DNA of 64,000 nucleotides from G965240365 sp965240365 (GTDB lineage Bacteria > Pseudomonadota > Gammaproteobacteria > Eutrophobiales > Eutrophobiaceae): the NCBI GenBank assembly GCA_965240365.1, contig OZ251218.1, positions 2,356,001 to 2,420,000 on the forward strand, written 5' to 3'. A program made the position numbers and the translations under genes. The notes under the pieces were generated by a model, which saw only the letters and a list, made by a program, of their open reading frames with translations, made no database searches and was not told the DNA's origin. This document shows positions 1 through 8,173 of the stretch, piece after piece (within the stretch, counting starts at the first letter, position 1; every line of letters starts with the position of its first letter).

Positions 1-233
1 ATGTGATCACCGAAGCGGACAGCCTCAGAAAGGTCGAGGCGGCCCTGAGCGCCGCCGGCCTCGCGCCCGCAAGCGCTGAAATTACCATGGCCGCGGATAA
101 CAGGATTCCGCTCGATCTGAAGCAGGCGGAGGGCCTGTTGAAACTGCTGGACAGGCTGGAAGACCTGGATGATGTGCAAAGGGTGTATTCCAATGCCGAT
201 ATCGCGGATGATGTCCTGGCACAACTTGCCTGA
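1..233 (+). CDS. yebC: YebC/PmpR family regulator, C-terminal part
   Basis: The gene enters from outside the window, so only about the last 76 codons are present. The ending VQRVYSNADIADDVL matches the conserved C-terminus of the YebC family (VYHNADI-type motif). These are DNA-binding or translation-associated regulators that commonly lie directly upstream of ruvC in gammaproteobacteria, as here. The apparent GTG at 3 is an internal valine and not a start. A lipoprotein gene now separates it from ruvC, which is not the usual arrangement. Confidence 0.85.
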   Translation, partial: VITEADSLRKVEAALSAAGLAPASAEITMAADNRIPLDLKQAEGLLKLLDRLEDLDDVQRVYSNADIADDVLAQLA

Positions 234-333
234 CCCGTGGCCGGACATACCGCTGCGCGAAATGCGGGAAGGCGGGCATAACGCCCGCGCCGATGTAATC
301 AGAATAGTCAATATGAAATAGGAGGCAGTAGCA

Positions 334-1065
334 ATGAACCGAATATACGCAATCATGCTGGCGCTGCTGCTAGGTGCCTGCTGGAATGACGACAGCCCGG
401 AGGAAACGCCGGCGGACAACACGGCTTCACAAGGGGAGAATACGGAGCAAGCAGCGCGCAAACAGCCTGAATCCTCACAAGGGGAAAGTAAAGAGAAAGT
501 CTATAGCCTGGAAGGTCATCCGTTGGCAAAGTATAACAAATTAGAAGATTACGGGATTCATCATTTGATTACGAATCTATATTCTTACACAAGTCTTGCT
601 GATCAGTATTTTGATCAAAACTGCGTCGTATTGCCTGAATGTGAGGAAGGTAGAGATGAGTATAAGCGGGCCGTGGCGTTTTATGAAAAGGAAGGCCGTT
701 TACCTGATGGCATGACACCGATTGATATGAATAATTATTATCGGCAGTGTATGCCGGAAGGCGTCGAAGAAAAGTGTCAATCAATCGTAAATGACAGTGT
801 GACTAGATTACAGTACATAGGCCGCACGGATATTACGGAGGCGCATCTCAGGAACCCGGCTTATTGGCGTTTACAAAGAGAAATATTAGATGAGTATCAA
901 GCGCTTCGTGCTCTGGCAGAGAGTCGTCTTCCAGGACAAAGCCCATATCTTCCTGATGACAGTCCTGAACTGACAAATGAACAAAGACAGGCGCGCGTCA
1001 GATACAGTGCTGTGGTTAATGAAGCTGAGAAACGATTACAAAGATTTAAAGAAGGTGCCTACTAA
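334..1065 (+). CDS. Hypothetical lipoprotein
   Basis: A 243-residue protein with a short lipoprotein signal ending in the lipobox LLGAC (Cys16 is the predicted lipidation site), so it is probably anchored in the envelope. A low-complexity, acidic and polar linker (about 17-60) is followed by a mainly helical domain with two Cys pairs (NCVVLPEC and QCMPEGVEEKC) that could form disulfides. The signal-peptide region sits behind a purine-rich ribosome site (AGGAGG at about 321). The middle of the gene is visibly richer in AT than its neighbours, and it interrupts the usual yebC-ruvC pairing, so it may be an acquired accessory gene. No family was recognised. Confidence 0.65.
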   Translation: MNRIYAIMLALLLGACWNDDSPEETPADNTASQGENTEQAARKQPESSQGESKEKVYSLEGHPLAKYNKLEDYGIHHLITNLYSYTSLADQYFDQNCVVLPECEEGRDEYKRAVAFYEKEGRLPDGMTPIDMNNYYRQCMPEGVEEKCQSIVNDSVTRLQYIGRTDITEAHLRNPAYWRLQREILDEYQALRALAESRLPGQSPYLPDDSPELTNEQRQARVRYSAVVNEAEKRLQRFKEGAY

Positions 1066-1340
1066 TGGAAAACATGCTGTCAATTTTACAGGCAATCGAC
1101 GCGGCTAAAGTTGACTATCAATAAGGGTCTGATGAATTGGCCGGGCAAATTGCAAAAACGGAAGCGATGGTAACAGGTGAAAAATCTGTGACTCGATGGA
1201 TTGTAACTGCATGCGACCAATCTTTGGATGCCGCTCGCCGGGCGTACGGCGCGAATGGCATGTTGCCGCCTTCCGTGCCCGGAACCATCATATCGTTCAG
1301 CGGGCGCACTGTTAGCGCGGGCGGCGGGGCGGGGCGGTGA
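1065..1340 (+). pseudogene. Short interrupted reading frame after the lipoprotein gene
   Basis: An ATG overlapping the lipoprotein stop (TAATG) opens a 19-codon frame ending at TAA 1122-1124. The same frame then stays open from 1125 to 1340, overlapping the ruvC start. The first part (MENMLSILQAIDAAKVDYQ) and the continuation (GSDELAGQIAKTEAMV) both look like soluble helical protein, so this may be one small gene broken by an in-frame stop. It may equally be chance. No homology was recognised. Confidence 0.2.
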
Positions 1341-1837
1341 TCAGGGTCCTGGGTATCGACCCCGGCTCGCGGATTACCGGCTATGCCATTATTGACACCG
1401 ATGGCAATTATTCCAGGCATATCGACAACGGCATTATCCAGGTGCGGGGCGAGCACATCGCGGCAAAATGTCGCCTCATTTATCAGGGCATCTCGGGCTT
1501 GATCCGGGAGTTTGAACCGGCCGAGGTCGCCATTGAGCGGGTCTTTATGCACAAGAATGCCGATTCCGCCCTGAAGCTCGGGCAGGCCAGGGGCGCGGCC
1601 ATTACCGCGGCCGCGAGTCTGGACGCCGAGCTCTTTGAATATACCGCAAACCAGGTCAAGCAGGCCACCGTGGGCCGGGGCCACGCGGCCAAGCAACAGG
1701 TGCAGCACATGGTCAAGGTGCTGCTGAATCTGGCGGAGAGTCCGCCAACGGACGCCGCTGACGCGCTGGCGATCGCCCTGTGTCATGCCCACTCGCGGCG
1801 CGGCCTGTCCGGCATGGCGGGCGGCCGGCCCGGATGA
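1337..1837 (+). CDS. ruvC: Crossover junction endodeoxyribonuclease RuvC
   Basis: RuvC is the dimeric resolvase that cleaves Holliday junctions in concert with RuvAB. The 166-residue protein has the family length and the four acidic catalytic residues at Asp8 (LGIDPGS), Glu67 (AIERVF), Asp139 and Asp142 (TDAADALA). The start is GTG at 1337, which gives the canonical MIRVLGIDPGS N-terminus. The stop overlaps the ruvA start as ATGA, indicating translational coupling. Confidence 0.97.
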   Translation: MIRVLGIDPGSRITGYAIIDTDGNYSRHIDNGIIQVRGEHIAAKCRLIYQGISGLIREFEPAEVAIERVFMHKNADSALKLGQARGAAITAAASLDAELFEYTANQVKQATVGRGHAAKQQVQHMVKVLLNLAESPPTDAADALAIALCHAHSRRGLSGMAGGRPG

Positions 1838-2433
1838 TCGGTTTTCTGCGCGGCAGAATCATCAGCAAGCAGCCGCCGCTGTTGCTGGTGGATGTGCGGG
1901 GGGTCGGGTATGAGCTGGAGGCGCCGATGACCACCTTCTATGCCCTGCCGGAAGTTGGTAATGAGGTCGAGTTGCTTACCCATCTGGTGGTGCGCGATGA
2001 CGCGCATTTGCTGTTTGGCTTCGCCAGCGAGGCCGAACGCGGCCTGTTCCGCGCCCTGATAAAGGTAAACGGCGTCGGGGCCAGGCTGGCGCTGACGATA
2101 TTATCGGGCATTGAGGCCGCTGAATTTGCGCGCTGCATACAAAATAATGACGCGGCGCGTTTGACCGCCTTGCCCGGCGTGGGTAAAAAGACGGCGGAAC
2201 GTTTGATCGTCGAGATGCGCGACCGGCTTGAGGCCCGCCCGGAAGTTGCCGCGACGGGGGCCGGGCCGGCGCGGGACCCGGCCGGCGATCCGGTCGCCGA
2301 TGCCGTCAGCGCCCTGATCGCCCTGGGCTATAAGCCGCCCGAGGCCGGCCGTCTTGTGCGCGCGGTGGCGGGCGATAATGCCTCTGCCGAGGTATTGATC
2401 CGGCAGGCGTTGAGGAATTCTGTGAAAAAATGA
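1834..2433 (+). CDS. ruvA: Holliday junction branch migration protein RuvA
   Basis: RuvA forms the tetrameric junction-binding platform that loads the RuvB motor. The start is taken at ATG 1834 (MIGFLRGRI), overlapping the ruvC stop. An upstream in-frame ATG would add 18 unrelated residues. The 199 residues include an N-terminal OB fold, the helix-hairpin-helix motifs around VNGVGARLALTIL and LPGVGKKTAERLI, and a C-terminal RuvB-binding domain (VADAVSALIALGYKPPEA) after an Ala/Pro-rich linker. Confidence 0.97.
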   Translation: MIGFLRGRIISKQPPLLLVDVRGVGYELEAPMTTFYALPEVGNEVELLTHLVVRDDAHLLFGFASEAERGLFRALIKVNGVGARLALTILSGIEAAEFARCIQNNDAARLTALPGVGKKTAERLIVEMRDRLEARPEVAATGAGPARDPAGDPVADAVSALIALGYKPPEAGRLVRAVAGDNASAEVLIRQALRNSVKK

Positions 2434-2774
2434 GGTGATGTGGAGGCGGGCATCCAGGAAGTCGATGCCACGATGGTAAATGAATTCCGGTTACTCCTGA
2501 CTTCGACAGACCTGTCGGAGTGATGTATTTGGTTGTCATTCCCGCCTTTGACAGGCGGGAATGTATTGTATAAACCACTGGATTTCGGCTTTCGCCGGAA
2601 TGACAACGGGGGCGATAGGCACATTATGAGCGATACTAACCATACCGTGGCCAGGATAACTGACACTTTATTTTAGATGAGGTGACTCCGGTTGCCGATA
2701 TGTTGATATTGATCCTGGCTTTCGCCTGCCTGTCGCGGGTCAGCCGGAATGACGCCAAATAATACATTACCGAT
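2434..2774. repeat. Family 1 dispersed repeat between ruvA and ruvB
   Basis: The ruvA-ruvB gap is occupied by a family 1 unit at about 2534-2690, inverted relative to the copies at 10948, 16677 and 17083. It contains the arm pair ATTCCCGCC / GGCGGGAAT (2538-2562), a second palindrome (TTCGGCTTTCGCCGGAA), and the conserved block from ATTATGAGCGATACTAAC to TTTTAGATGAGGTGAC. No gene was seen in the gap. Confidence 0.85.
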
Positions 2775-3821
2775 ATGGTTGAACTGAATACTGTTATTTC
2801 TCCGCGGGGCTCGGCCGATGACGCCGCGGCTGATAATGCGCTGCGCCCGCGGCGGTTGCGGGATTATCTGGGTCAGGCGAAGGTGCATGAGCAGATGGAG
2901 ATCTTTATCAAGGCCGCCCTGTTGCGCGCCGAATCGCTGGATCATGTGCTGATTTTCGGGCCGCCGGGGCTCGGCAAGACCACGCTGGCGCATATCATCG
3001 CCAATGAAATGAACGTGAATATGCGGCAGACTTCCGGGCCGGTGCTGGAACGGCCCGGCGATCTGGCGGCCCTGTTGACCAATCTTGAGCCGAACGATGT
3101 GCTGTTTATTGACGAGATACACCGGCTCAGTCCGATCGTGGAAGAGGTGTTGTATCCGGCCATGGAGGATTACCAGATCGATATCATGATCGGGGAAGGC
3201 CCGGCGGCGCGGGCGATCAAGCTGGATGTGCCGCGCTTTACCCTGGTCGGCGCGACCACGCGCGCGGGTTTATTGACCTCGCCGCTGCGGGATCGCTTTG
3301 GCATCGTGCAGCGGCTGGAGTTTTATTCGGTGTCGGAATTGACGGAGATCGTGACACGCTCGGCCGCTATCCTGGGCGTGACGGTGGCGGACACGGGCGC
3401 GGCCGAGATCGCGGCCCGCGCGCGCGGCACGCCCCGTATCGCCAATCGCCTGTTGCGGCGCGTGCGCGACTACAGCCAGGTCAAGGCCGATGGCGTGATC
3501 GCCGGCGAGACGGCGGAGCGGGCGCTGGATCTGTTGAATGTCGATAAATACGGCTTTGATATGATGGACCGCAAGCTGTTGCTGGCCATATTGCAAAAGT
3601 TTGACGGCGGGCCGGTGGGTGTCGATAGCCTGGCGGCGGCGATCGGCGAGGAACGCGGCACCATAGAGGATGTGCTTGAACCCTATCTGATCCAGCAGGG
3701 CTTTATGATGCGCACCGCCCGCGGGCGGGTCGCCACGCGCCTGGCCTGGTCACATTTTGAACTCAAGGCGCCGGAGCGGGCGCCGGAAAATGAAGACCTG
3801 TTCCCGCCGGCCGGGGAATGA
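2775..3821 (+). CDS. ruvB: Holliday junction branch migration ATPase RuvB
   Basis: RuvB is the hexameric AAA+ motor that drives branch migration with RuvA. The 348-residue protein has Walker A GPPGLGKTT (62-70), Walker B (FIDEIHRLS), the sensor segment GATTRAGLLTSPLRDRFG, and the C-terminal winged-helix domain (EERGTIEDVLEPYLIQQGF). It starts at ATG 2775, shortly downstream of a repeat that separates it from ruvA, so its expression may not depend on ruvCA read-through. It ends four bases before ybgC. Confidence 0.98.
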   Translation: MVELNTVISPRGSADDAAADNALRPRRLRDYLGQAKVHEQMEIFIKAALLRAESLDHVLIFGPPGLGKTTLAHIIANEMNVNMRQTSGPVLERPGDLAALLTNLEPNDVLFIDEIHRLSPIVEEVLYPAMEDYQIDIMIGEGPAARAIKLDVPRFTLVGATTRAGLLTSPLRDRFGIVQRLEFYSVSELTEIVTRSAAILGVTVADTGAAEIAARARGTPRIANRLLRRVRDYSQVKADGVIAGETAERALDLLNVDKYGFDMMDRKLLLAILQKFDGGPVGVDSLAAAIGEERGTIEDVLEPYLIQQGFMMRTARGRVATRLAWSHFELKAPERAPENEDLFPPAGE

Positions 3822-3825
3822 GGCC

Positions 3826-4239
3826 ATGAGGGCCGGCGGCGGCGTGGAATTCAGTTGGCAGGCGCGCGTTTATTATGAAGATACGGACGCGGCCGGGGTG
3901 GTTTTTTATGCGAATTATCTGCGTTATATGGAGCGCGCGCGGACCGAGTGGCTCAGAAGCCTGGGCTTTGAGCAGGCCCGGCTCGCGCGCGAACACAATA
4001 TTTTGTTTGCCGTAAGAAGTCAGACCATTGATTATAAAAAGCCGGGCAGGCTGGACGATCTGCTGACCGTGACCGCCCGCCTGTTGCGACACAAGGGCGC
4101 GATATTGATGTTCAGGCAAACCATCACCAGAGAACAGGAGTTACTCACGCGGGCCGAGGTCAGCGTCGCCTGCCTGCGGGCGGACAGCCTGAAATCGGCC
4201 CCGATACCGCGGGCATTGGCGCTAAAATTCGAGTTATGA
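3826..4239 (+). CDS. ybgC: Acyl-CoA thioesterase YbgC (Tol-Pal associated)
   Basis: A hot-dog-fold thioesterase of 137 residues. The signature YYEDTDAAGVVFYANYLRY carries the catalytic Asp of the 4-hydroxybenzoyl-CoA thioesterase/YbgC family. The start is placed at ATG 3826, just after the ruvB stop. The longer frame from 3757 would overlap ruvB and lacks homology. It is the usual first gene of the tol-pal operon and overlaps tolQ by four bases (ATGA). Confidence 0.95.
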   Translation: MRAGGGVEFSWQARVYYEDTDAAGVVFYANYLRYMERARTEWLRSLGFEQARLAREHNILFAVRSQTIDYKKPGRLDDLLTVTARLLRHKGAILMFRQTITREQELLTRAEVSVACLRADSLKSAPIPRALALKFEL

Positions 4240-4910
4240 CCGCGGATCACTCCCTGCTTGACCTTATCCTGAACGCCAGTCTGCCGGTGCAGGCCGTGAT
4301 GCTGGCCCTGGCGCTCGCCTCGGTGATTTCATGGGGCATGATCTTCAAGAAGCGCGTCCTGCTGAAACGCGCTAGGAAGGGCGCCGATCTGTTTGAAGAG
4401 CGGTTCTGGTCGGCGGCCGACCTCAGCCCGCTTTACACCGCCGTCAGCCGCCGCCGCTACCAGGCCGGCGGCATGGAGAAGCTCTTCGAGGCCGGCTTTA
4501 AGGAGTTCGCCCGCCTGCAAAAACAGGAGGGCATTAACCCCGACGCCATTATTGACGGTTCCGAGCGCGCGATGCGGATCGCCATGAACAAGGAAACCGA
4601 TCTGCTTGAGACCAATCTGTCTTTTCTGGCCACGGTGGGGTCAACCAGCCCCTATATCGGCCTGTTCGGCACGGTCTGGGGGATCATGAACAGCTTCCGC
4701 GCGCTGGGCCAGGTGCAACAGGCCACGATCGCGATGGTGGCCCCCGGCATCAGCGAGGCGTTGATCGCCACCGCGATGGGCCTGTTTGCCGCCATACCGG
4801 CCGTTATCGCCTATAACCGCTATTCCTATGACGTTGAACGGCTGCTCAACCGCTATGACAATTTCATGCAGGAATTCTCGGCGATACTGCACCGGCACGC
4901 GCATTCCTAG
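4236..4910 (+). CDS. tolQ: Tol-Pal system motor protein TolQ
   Basis: TolQ is the inner-membrane stator of the proton-driven Tol-Pal complex, homologous to ExbB and MotA. The 224-residue protein has an N-terminal membrane segment (about 15-35), a large cytoplasmic loop, and the paired C-terminal helices with the conserved TVGSTSPYIGLFGTVWGIM region and GISEALIATAMGLFAAIPAV. Start ATG 4236 overlaps the ybgC stop. TolR and TolA follow. Confidence 0.97.
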   Translation: MTADHSLLDLILNASLPVQAVMLALALASVISWGMIFKKRVLLKRARKGADLFEERFWSAADLSPLYTAVSRRRYQAGGMEKLFEAGFKEFARLQKQEGINPDAIIDGSERAMRIAMNKETDLLETNLSFLATVGSTSPYIGLFGTVWGIMNSFRALGQVQQATIAMVAPGISEALIATAMGLFAAIPAVIAYNRYSYDVERLLNRYDNFMQEFSAILHRHAHS

Positions 4911-4931
4911 GGCGCCGGGCGGGCCAGTGCC

Positions 4932-5354
4932 ATGAGACAACGTATCCGCCGGCGCCCCATGGCCGAGATCAATGTCGTGCCTTATATAGACGTGATGCTG
5001 GTGTTGCTGATCATCTTTATGGCCACGGCCCCGTTATTGAGCCAGGGGATAAAGGTGGCCCTGCCGCAGGCGCCGGCCGAGCCGCTGCCGCCCGCCGAGC
5101 GGGAACCGCTGTTGGTCGAGATCGATAAAAACGGCCGTTTCTTTATTAATTATGGCGAAAACCCGGATGAACCGGTGGCCCCCGAGACCCTGCTCAACCG
5201 GGTCAGCGCGCTGTTGGCCTACCGGCCGGATACCGCGGTTCTGATCGGGGCTGACGCGGAGGTGCCCTATGGCCGCGTGGTCGCGCTGATGAGCCTGTTG
5301 CAGCAGGCCGGCGCGCCCTCGGTCGGGATGATCACGGCGCCGCCGGAACGCTGA
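4932..5354 (+). CDS. tolR: Tol-Pal system protein TolR
   Basis: TolR is an ExbD-family inner-membrane protein that works with TolQ to convert proton flow into TolA motion. The 140 residues show a basic N-terminus, a single membrane helix with the essential Asp in NVVPYIDVMLVLLIIFM, and a periplasmic domain. The start is ATG 4932, 21 bases after tolQ. Confidence 0.96.
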   Translation: MRQRIRRRPMAEINVVPYIDVMLVLLIIFMATAPLLSQGIKVALPQAPAEPLPPAEREPLLVEIDKNGRFFINYGENPDEPVAPETLLNRVSALLAYRPDTAVLIGADAEVPYGRVVALMSLLQQAGAPSVGMITAPPER

Positions 5355-5358
5355 TTTG

Positions 5359-6168
5359 ATGTCGGCCAACCGGTTTTTGGGCGTCAGTTCGCTGCTGCTG
5401 TCCGTGTGTTTGCATCTGGCGCTCGGTCTGGCGCTGATCTTCAGCTTTGAATCCAGCCCCGCGCCGGCCCCCGCGCCCCGGCCGCCCGGCAACAGCATCG
5501 CCGCGGTAGCGGTCGATAAAGGCGTGGTCGAACAGGAGATCAAGCGCCTCCGGCAAAAGGAGCGCGCGGCCCAGGCGGCCGAGGCAAGGCGCAAGCGGGA
5601 ACTGGAACAGCTTATCCGGCAGCGTCAGGCAGAAGAGGCGCGCCTCGGGCGGCTTAAAAAGGAACGGGAAGCCAAGGAGCGCGAGGCCAGGGAGGCGCGC
5701 ATCCGCCAGCGAGAGCAAGCGGAACTTGAAAAAAAACGCAGGCTCGAACAACAGAAAAAGGCCGCGGCGGCAAAGGAAAAACGGGAACTGGAGCGGCGGG
5801 AAAAGCAACGCAGCGAACGGGAAAAACGGTTGCAGGCGGAGTTGGCGGCCGAACAGGCGGCCGCACAACGGGCCCGCCGGCAACAGCAGGATGAGGCCGC
5901 GCTGGCGGCCTATACCGGCCTGATTATCGAGGCGGTCGCCAACCGGTTTAACCGGCTGGGCCTGCCCGGGGGCTTGTCTTGCGTTATCCGGATCCGTATG
6001 CTGGAAGGTGGCCGGGTCGCGGATGTCGCTATCGTAAAATCCAGCGGCAACGCGCTGTTTGACAGCCGCGCCGAGACCGCCGTCAGAGCCGCCGCGCCCT
6101 TGCCCGTGCCGGCGGAACTGCGCCTGTTTGAAAAAATGCGTAATATACGATTTACATTTGAACCCTGA
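5359..6168 (+). CDS. tolA: Cell envelope integrity protein TolA
   Basis: TolA links the inner-membrane TolQR motor to TolB-Pal at the outer membrane. Seen here are a membrane anchor at about 10-32, a long Ala/Lys/Glu/Arg-rich helix (about 55-185, e.g. KREREAKEREAREARIRQ-type sequence), and a C-terminal domain (SCVIRIRMLEGGRVADVAIV) with the TonB/TolA fold. The length is 269 residues. ATG 5359 is preferred over the TTG at 5356. It lies four bases after tolR. Confidence 0.94.
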   Translation: MSANRFLGVSSLLLSVCLHLALGLALIFSFESSPAPAPAPRPPGNSIAAVAVDKGVVEQEIKRLRQKERAAQAAEARRKRELEQLIRQRQAEEARLGRLKKEREAKEREAREARIRQREQAELEKKRRLEQQKKAAAAKEKRELERREKQRSEREKRLQAELAAEQAAAQRARRQQQDEAALAAYTGLIIEAVANRFNRLGLPGGLSCVIRIRMLEGGRVADVAIVKSSGNALFDSRAETAVRAAAPLPVPAELRLFEKMRNIRFTFEP

Positions 6169-6182
6169 AATCAGCCACAGCC

Positions 6183-7517
6183 ATGCCGCGCCTTTTTAAT
6201 CTTGTCCTGTTGCTCGGCCTCAGCGCCAACGCCGGGGCCGTGCTTGATATCAAGATCACCACGGGGATTGAACAGGCCCTGCCGATCGCCATCGCGCCCT
6301 TTGAGCGGGCCGGCGGCGGCGATACCGATGTTGACACTCCGCCTCCCGTGGATATGGCCGCCATCATCCGCGATAATCTCGGCCGCAGCGGCCGCTTCAA
6401 GGTCATGGACGAACGGCGGCAGCCGCAGCAACCGGCCGATCTGGCGGCCATTAATTTCGGCGACTGGCGCAAGCTGGGCATGGAAAGCCTGTTGATCGGC
6501 AAACTCGCCCCGGCCGCCAATGGCGATTACGAGGTCAGTTTTCGCCTGATTGATATTTATCGCGGCCGGCAGATCGCCGGTTTCAGCATACCGGCCAGGC
6601 CCGCCATGCTGCGCCGTGTGGCCCATCAGATCAGCGACTTCGTGTTTGAAAAACTGACCGGCGCGCCCGGCGCGTTTGACACGCGGATCGCCTACATTAC
6701 GGTCAGGGACGGCGACGACGGCCGCATCCACGCCCTGGAAGTGGCTGACGCGGACGGCTACAACGCCCAGACCCTGCTGGAATCAAAACAACCGCTGCTA
6801 TCGCCAGCCTGGTCGCCGGACGGGCAAAAGATCGCCTATGTCTCGTTTGAAGGGCGGCGTTCCGCCATTTTTATACAGGACGTGCTGACCGGCCGGCGCG
6901 AACGCATCGCGGCCTTCACGGGCATCAACAGCGCGCCGGCCTGGTCGCCGGACGGTAACAGACTGGCCATGACCCTGTCCAAAGACGGCAATACCGAAAT
7001 TTACATCATGGCGCTTGAAACCAAATCATTGCGGCGCCTGACCCGTCATGGCGCTATTGACACCGAACCGGCCTGGTCGCCGGACGGGCAGAAGATCGCC
7101 TTTACCTCCGACCGGAGCGGCGCGCCGCAGGTCTATGAAATTGACGCACAAGGCGGGCAGCCCAAGCGCATCAGCTTTACGGGCGACTACAACGCGCGGC
7201 CGGAGTACGCGCCCGATGGCAGGTCAATAGCGCTGGTGCATGGCGTCAATGGCGCCTACCGGATCGGGCTGCTGGAGCCTGGCAACGGTATTATCCGCGC
7301 GCTCACGGCCACCGGCCTGGATGAATCGCCGAGTTTTTCGCCCAATGGCGCCATGATCATCTATGCCACAACGGACAGCGGCGGCGCCCGGCTTGAGGCC
7401 GTCTCGGCCGATGGCCGCATCCGCCAACGCCTGGGCCTGGCCTGGGGCGATGTGCGGGAACCGGCCTGGGGGCCTTTTTTGCAACAGGAAAACCCTGCGG
7501 GCCTGCCGGATTTTTGA
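6183..7517 (+). CDS. tolB: Tol-Pal system beta-propeller protein TolB
   Basis: TolB is a periplasmic protein that contacts Pal and TolA. The 444 residues begin with a signal peptide (LVLLLGLSANAGA), then an N-terminal domain (about 25-165), then a beta-propeller marked by repeated PAWSPDGQKIAY-type blades. The gene begins 14 bases after tolA and is followed by a strong hairpin (7531-7562) before pal. Confidence 0.97.
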   Translation: MPRLFNLVLLLGLSANAGAVLDIKITTGIEQALPIAIAPFERAGGGDTDVDTPPPVDMAAIIRDNLGRSGRFKVMDERRQPQQPADLAAINFGDWRKLGMESLLIGKLAPAANGDYEVSFRLIDIYRGRQIAGFSIPARPAMLRRVAHQISDFVFEKLTGAPGAFDTRIAYITVRDGDDGRIHALEVADADGYNAQTLLESKQPLLSPAWSPDGQKIAYVSFEGRRSAIFIQDVLTGRRERIAAFTGINSAPAWSPDGNRLAMTLSKDGNTEIYIMALETKSLRRLTRHGAIDTEPAWSPDGQKIAFTSDRSGAPQVYEIDAQGGQPKRISFTGDYNARPEYAPDGRSIALVHGVNGAYRIGLLEPGNGIIRALTATGLDESPSFSPNGAMIIYATTDSGGARLEAVSADGRIRQRLGLAWGDVREPAWGPFLQQENPAGLPDF

Positions 7518-7530
7518 ATGTGATATTGCT

Positions 7531-7562
7531 AAGGAAGCTCTGATTGAATCAGAGCTTCCCTA
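7531..7562. terminator. Hairpin after tolB (single family 2 stem)
   Basis: GGAAGCTCTGATT (7533-7545) pairs with AATCAGAGCTTCC (7547-7559), a near-perfect palindrome between tolB and pal with no long T run. It is the same stem as the last hairpin of the family 2 elements at 20802-20828 and 21852-21879. It may attenuate transcription or stabilise mRNA ends rather than terminate fully. Confidence 0.6.
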
Positions 7563-7600
7563 ACAGCGGTCTGGGCAATGCTACTTGAGGAGAAGACTTT

Positions 7601-8149
7601 ATGACTGTGCGCTTATTAATGATAATGGCCCTGGCGGGGCTTTTGCCCGGCTGTGTTTCCGGCTTGTTCAAGCAGGAGCAGCCGGCCCGGGTTGAAGATT
7701 TGAGCGGCGCTTTGGCGGGCGCCGAAAATGGCGAAGACGCCGAGGGCGCCGAGGCCACGGCCTATGGCGTCGACACTGCGGCCACGCCGGCGTTCAGTCG
7801 GCTGGATGACCCGCAAAGCCCGCTGTCGGTCAGGGTCATTTATTTTGAATATGACAGCATCCGGGTGCAGCCGCAATACCGCGCCGCGATCGAGGCCCAC
7901 GGGGCCTGGCTGGCCGCCAATCCGGGCACGGTGATCACGCTGGAAGGGCATGCCGATGAACGCGGTTCACGGGAATATAACCTGGCGCTCGGCGAGCGCC
8001 GCGCGCGGACGATCAAGGCCCAACTCGGGCTGCTGGGTGTGACCCCGGAGCAGCTTCGCCTGGTCAGCTACGGCGAGGAACAGCCTGCCGCCAGCGGCCA
8101 TGACGAGGCCGCCTGGCAACAGAACCGGCGCGTTGAAATTTTATATTAG
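7601..8149 (+). CDS. pal: Peptidoglycan-associated lipoprotein Pal
   Basis: Pal is the outer-membrane lipoprotein of the Tol-Pal system and binds peptidoglycan. The 182 residues have a signal with lipobox LLPGC (Cys18), a flexible linker, and an OmpA-like domain (about 75-182) with the peptidoglycan-binding signature LEGHADERGSREYNLALGERRA. It lies downstream of tolB as usual. The ribosome site is GAGGAGAAG before ATG 7601. Confidence 0.97.
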   Translation: MTVRLLMIMALAGLLPGCVSGLFKQEQPARVEDLSGALAGAENGEDAEGAEATAYGVDTAATPAFSRLDDPQSPLSVRVIYFEYDSIRVQPQYRAAIEAHGAWLAANPGTVITLEGHADERGSREYNLALGERRARTIKAQLGLLGVTPEQLRLVSYGEEQPAASGHDEAAWQQNRRVEILY

Positions 8150-8173
8150 CCTTTGTGTATGACGGGATCGAAT

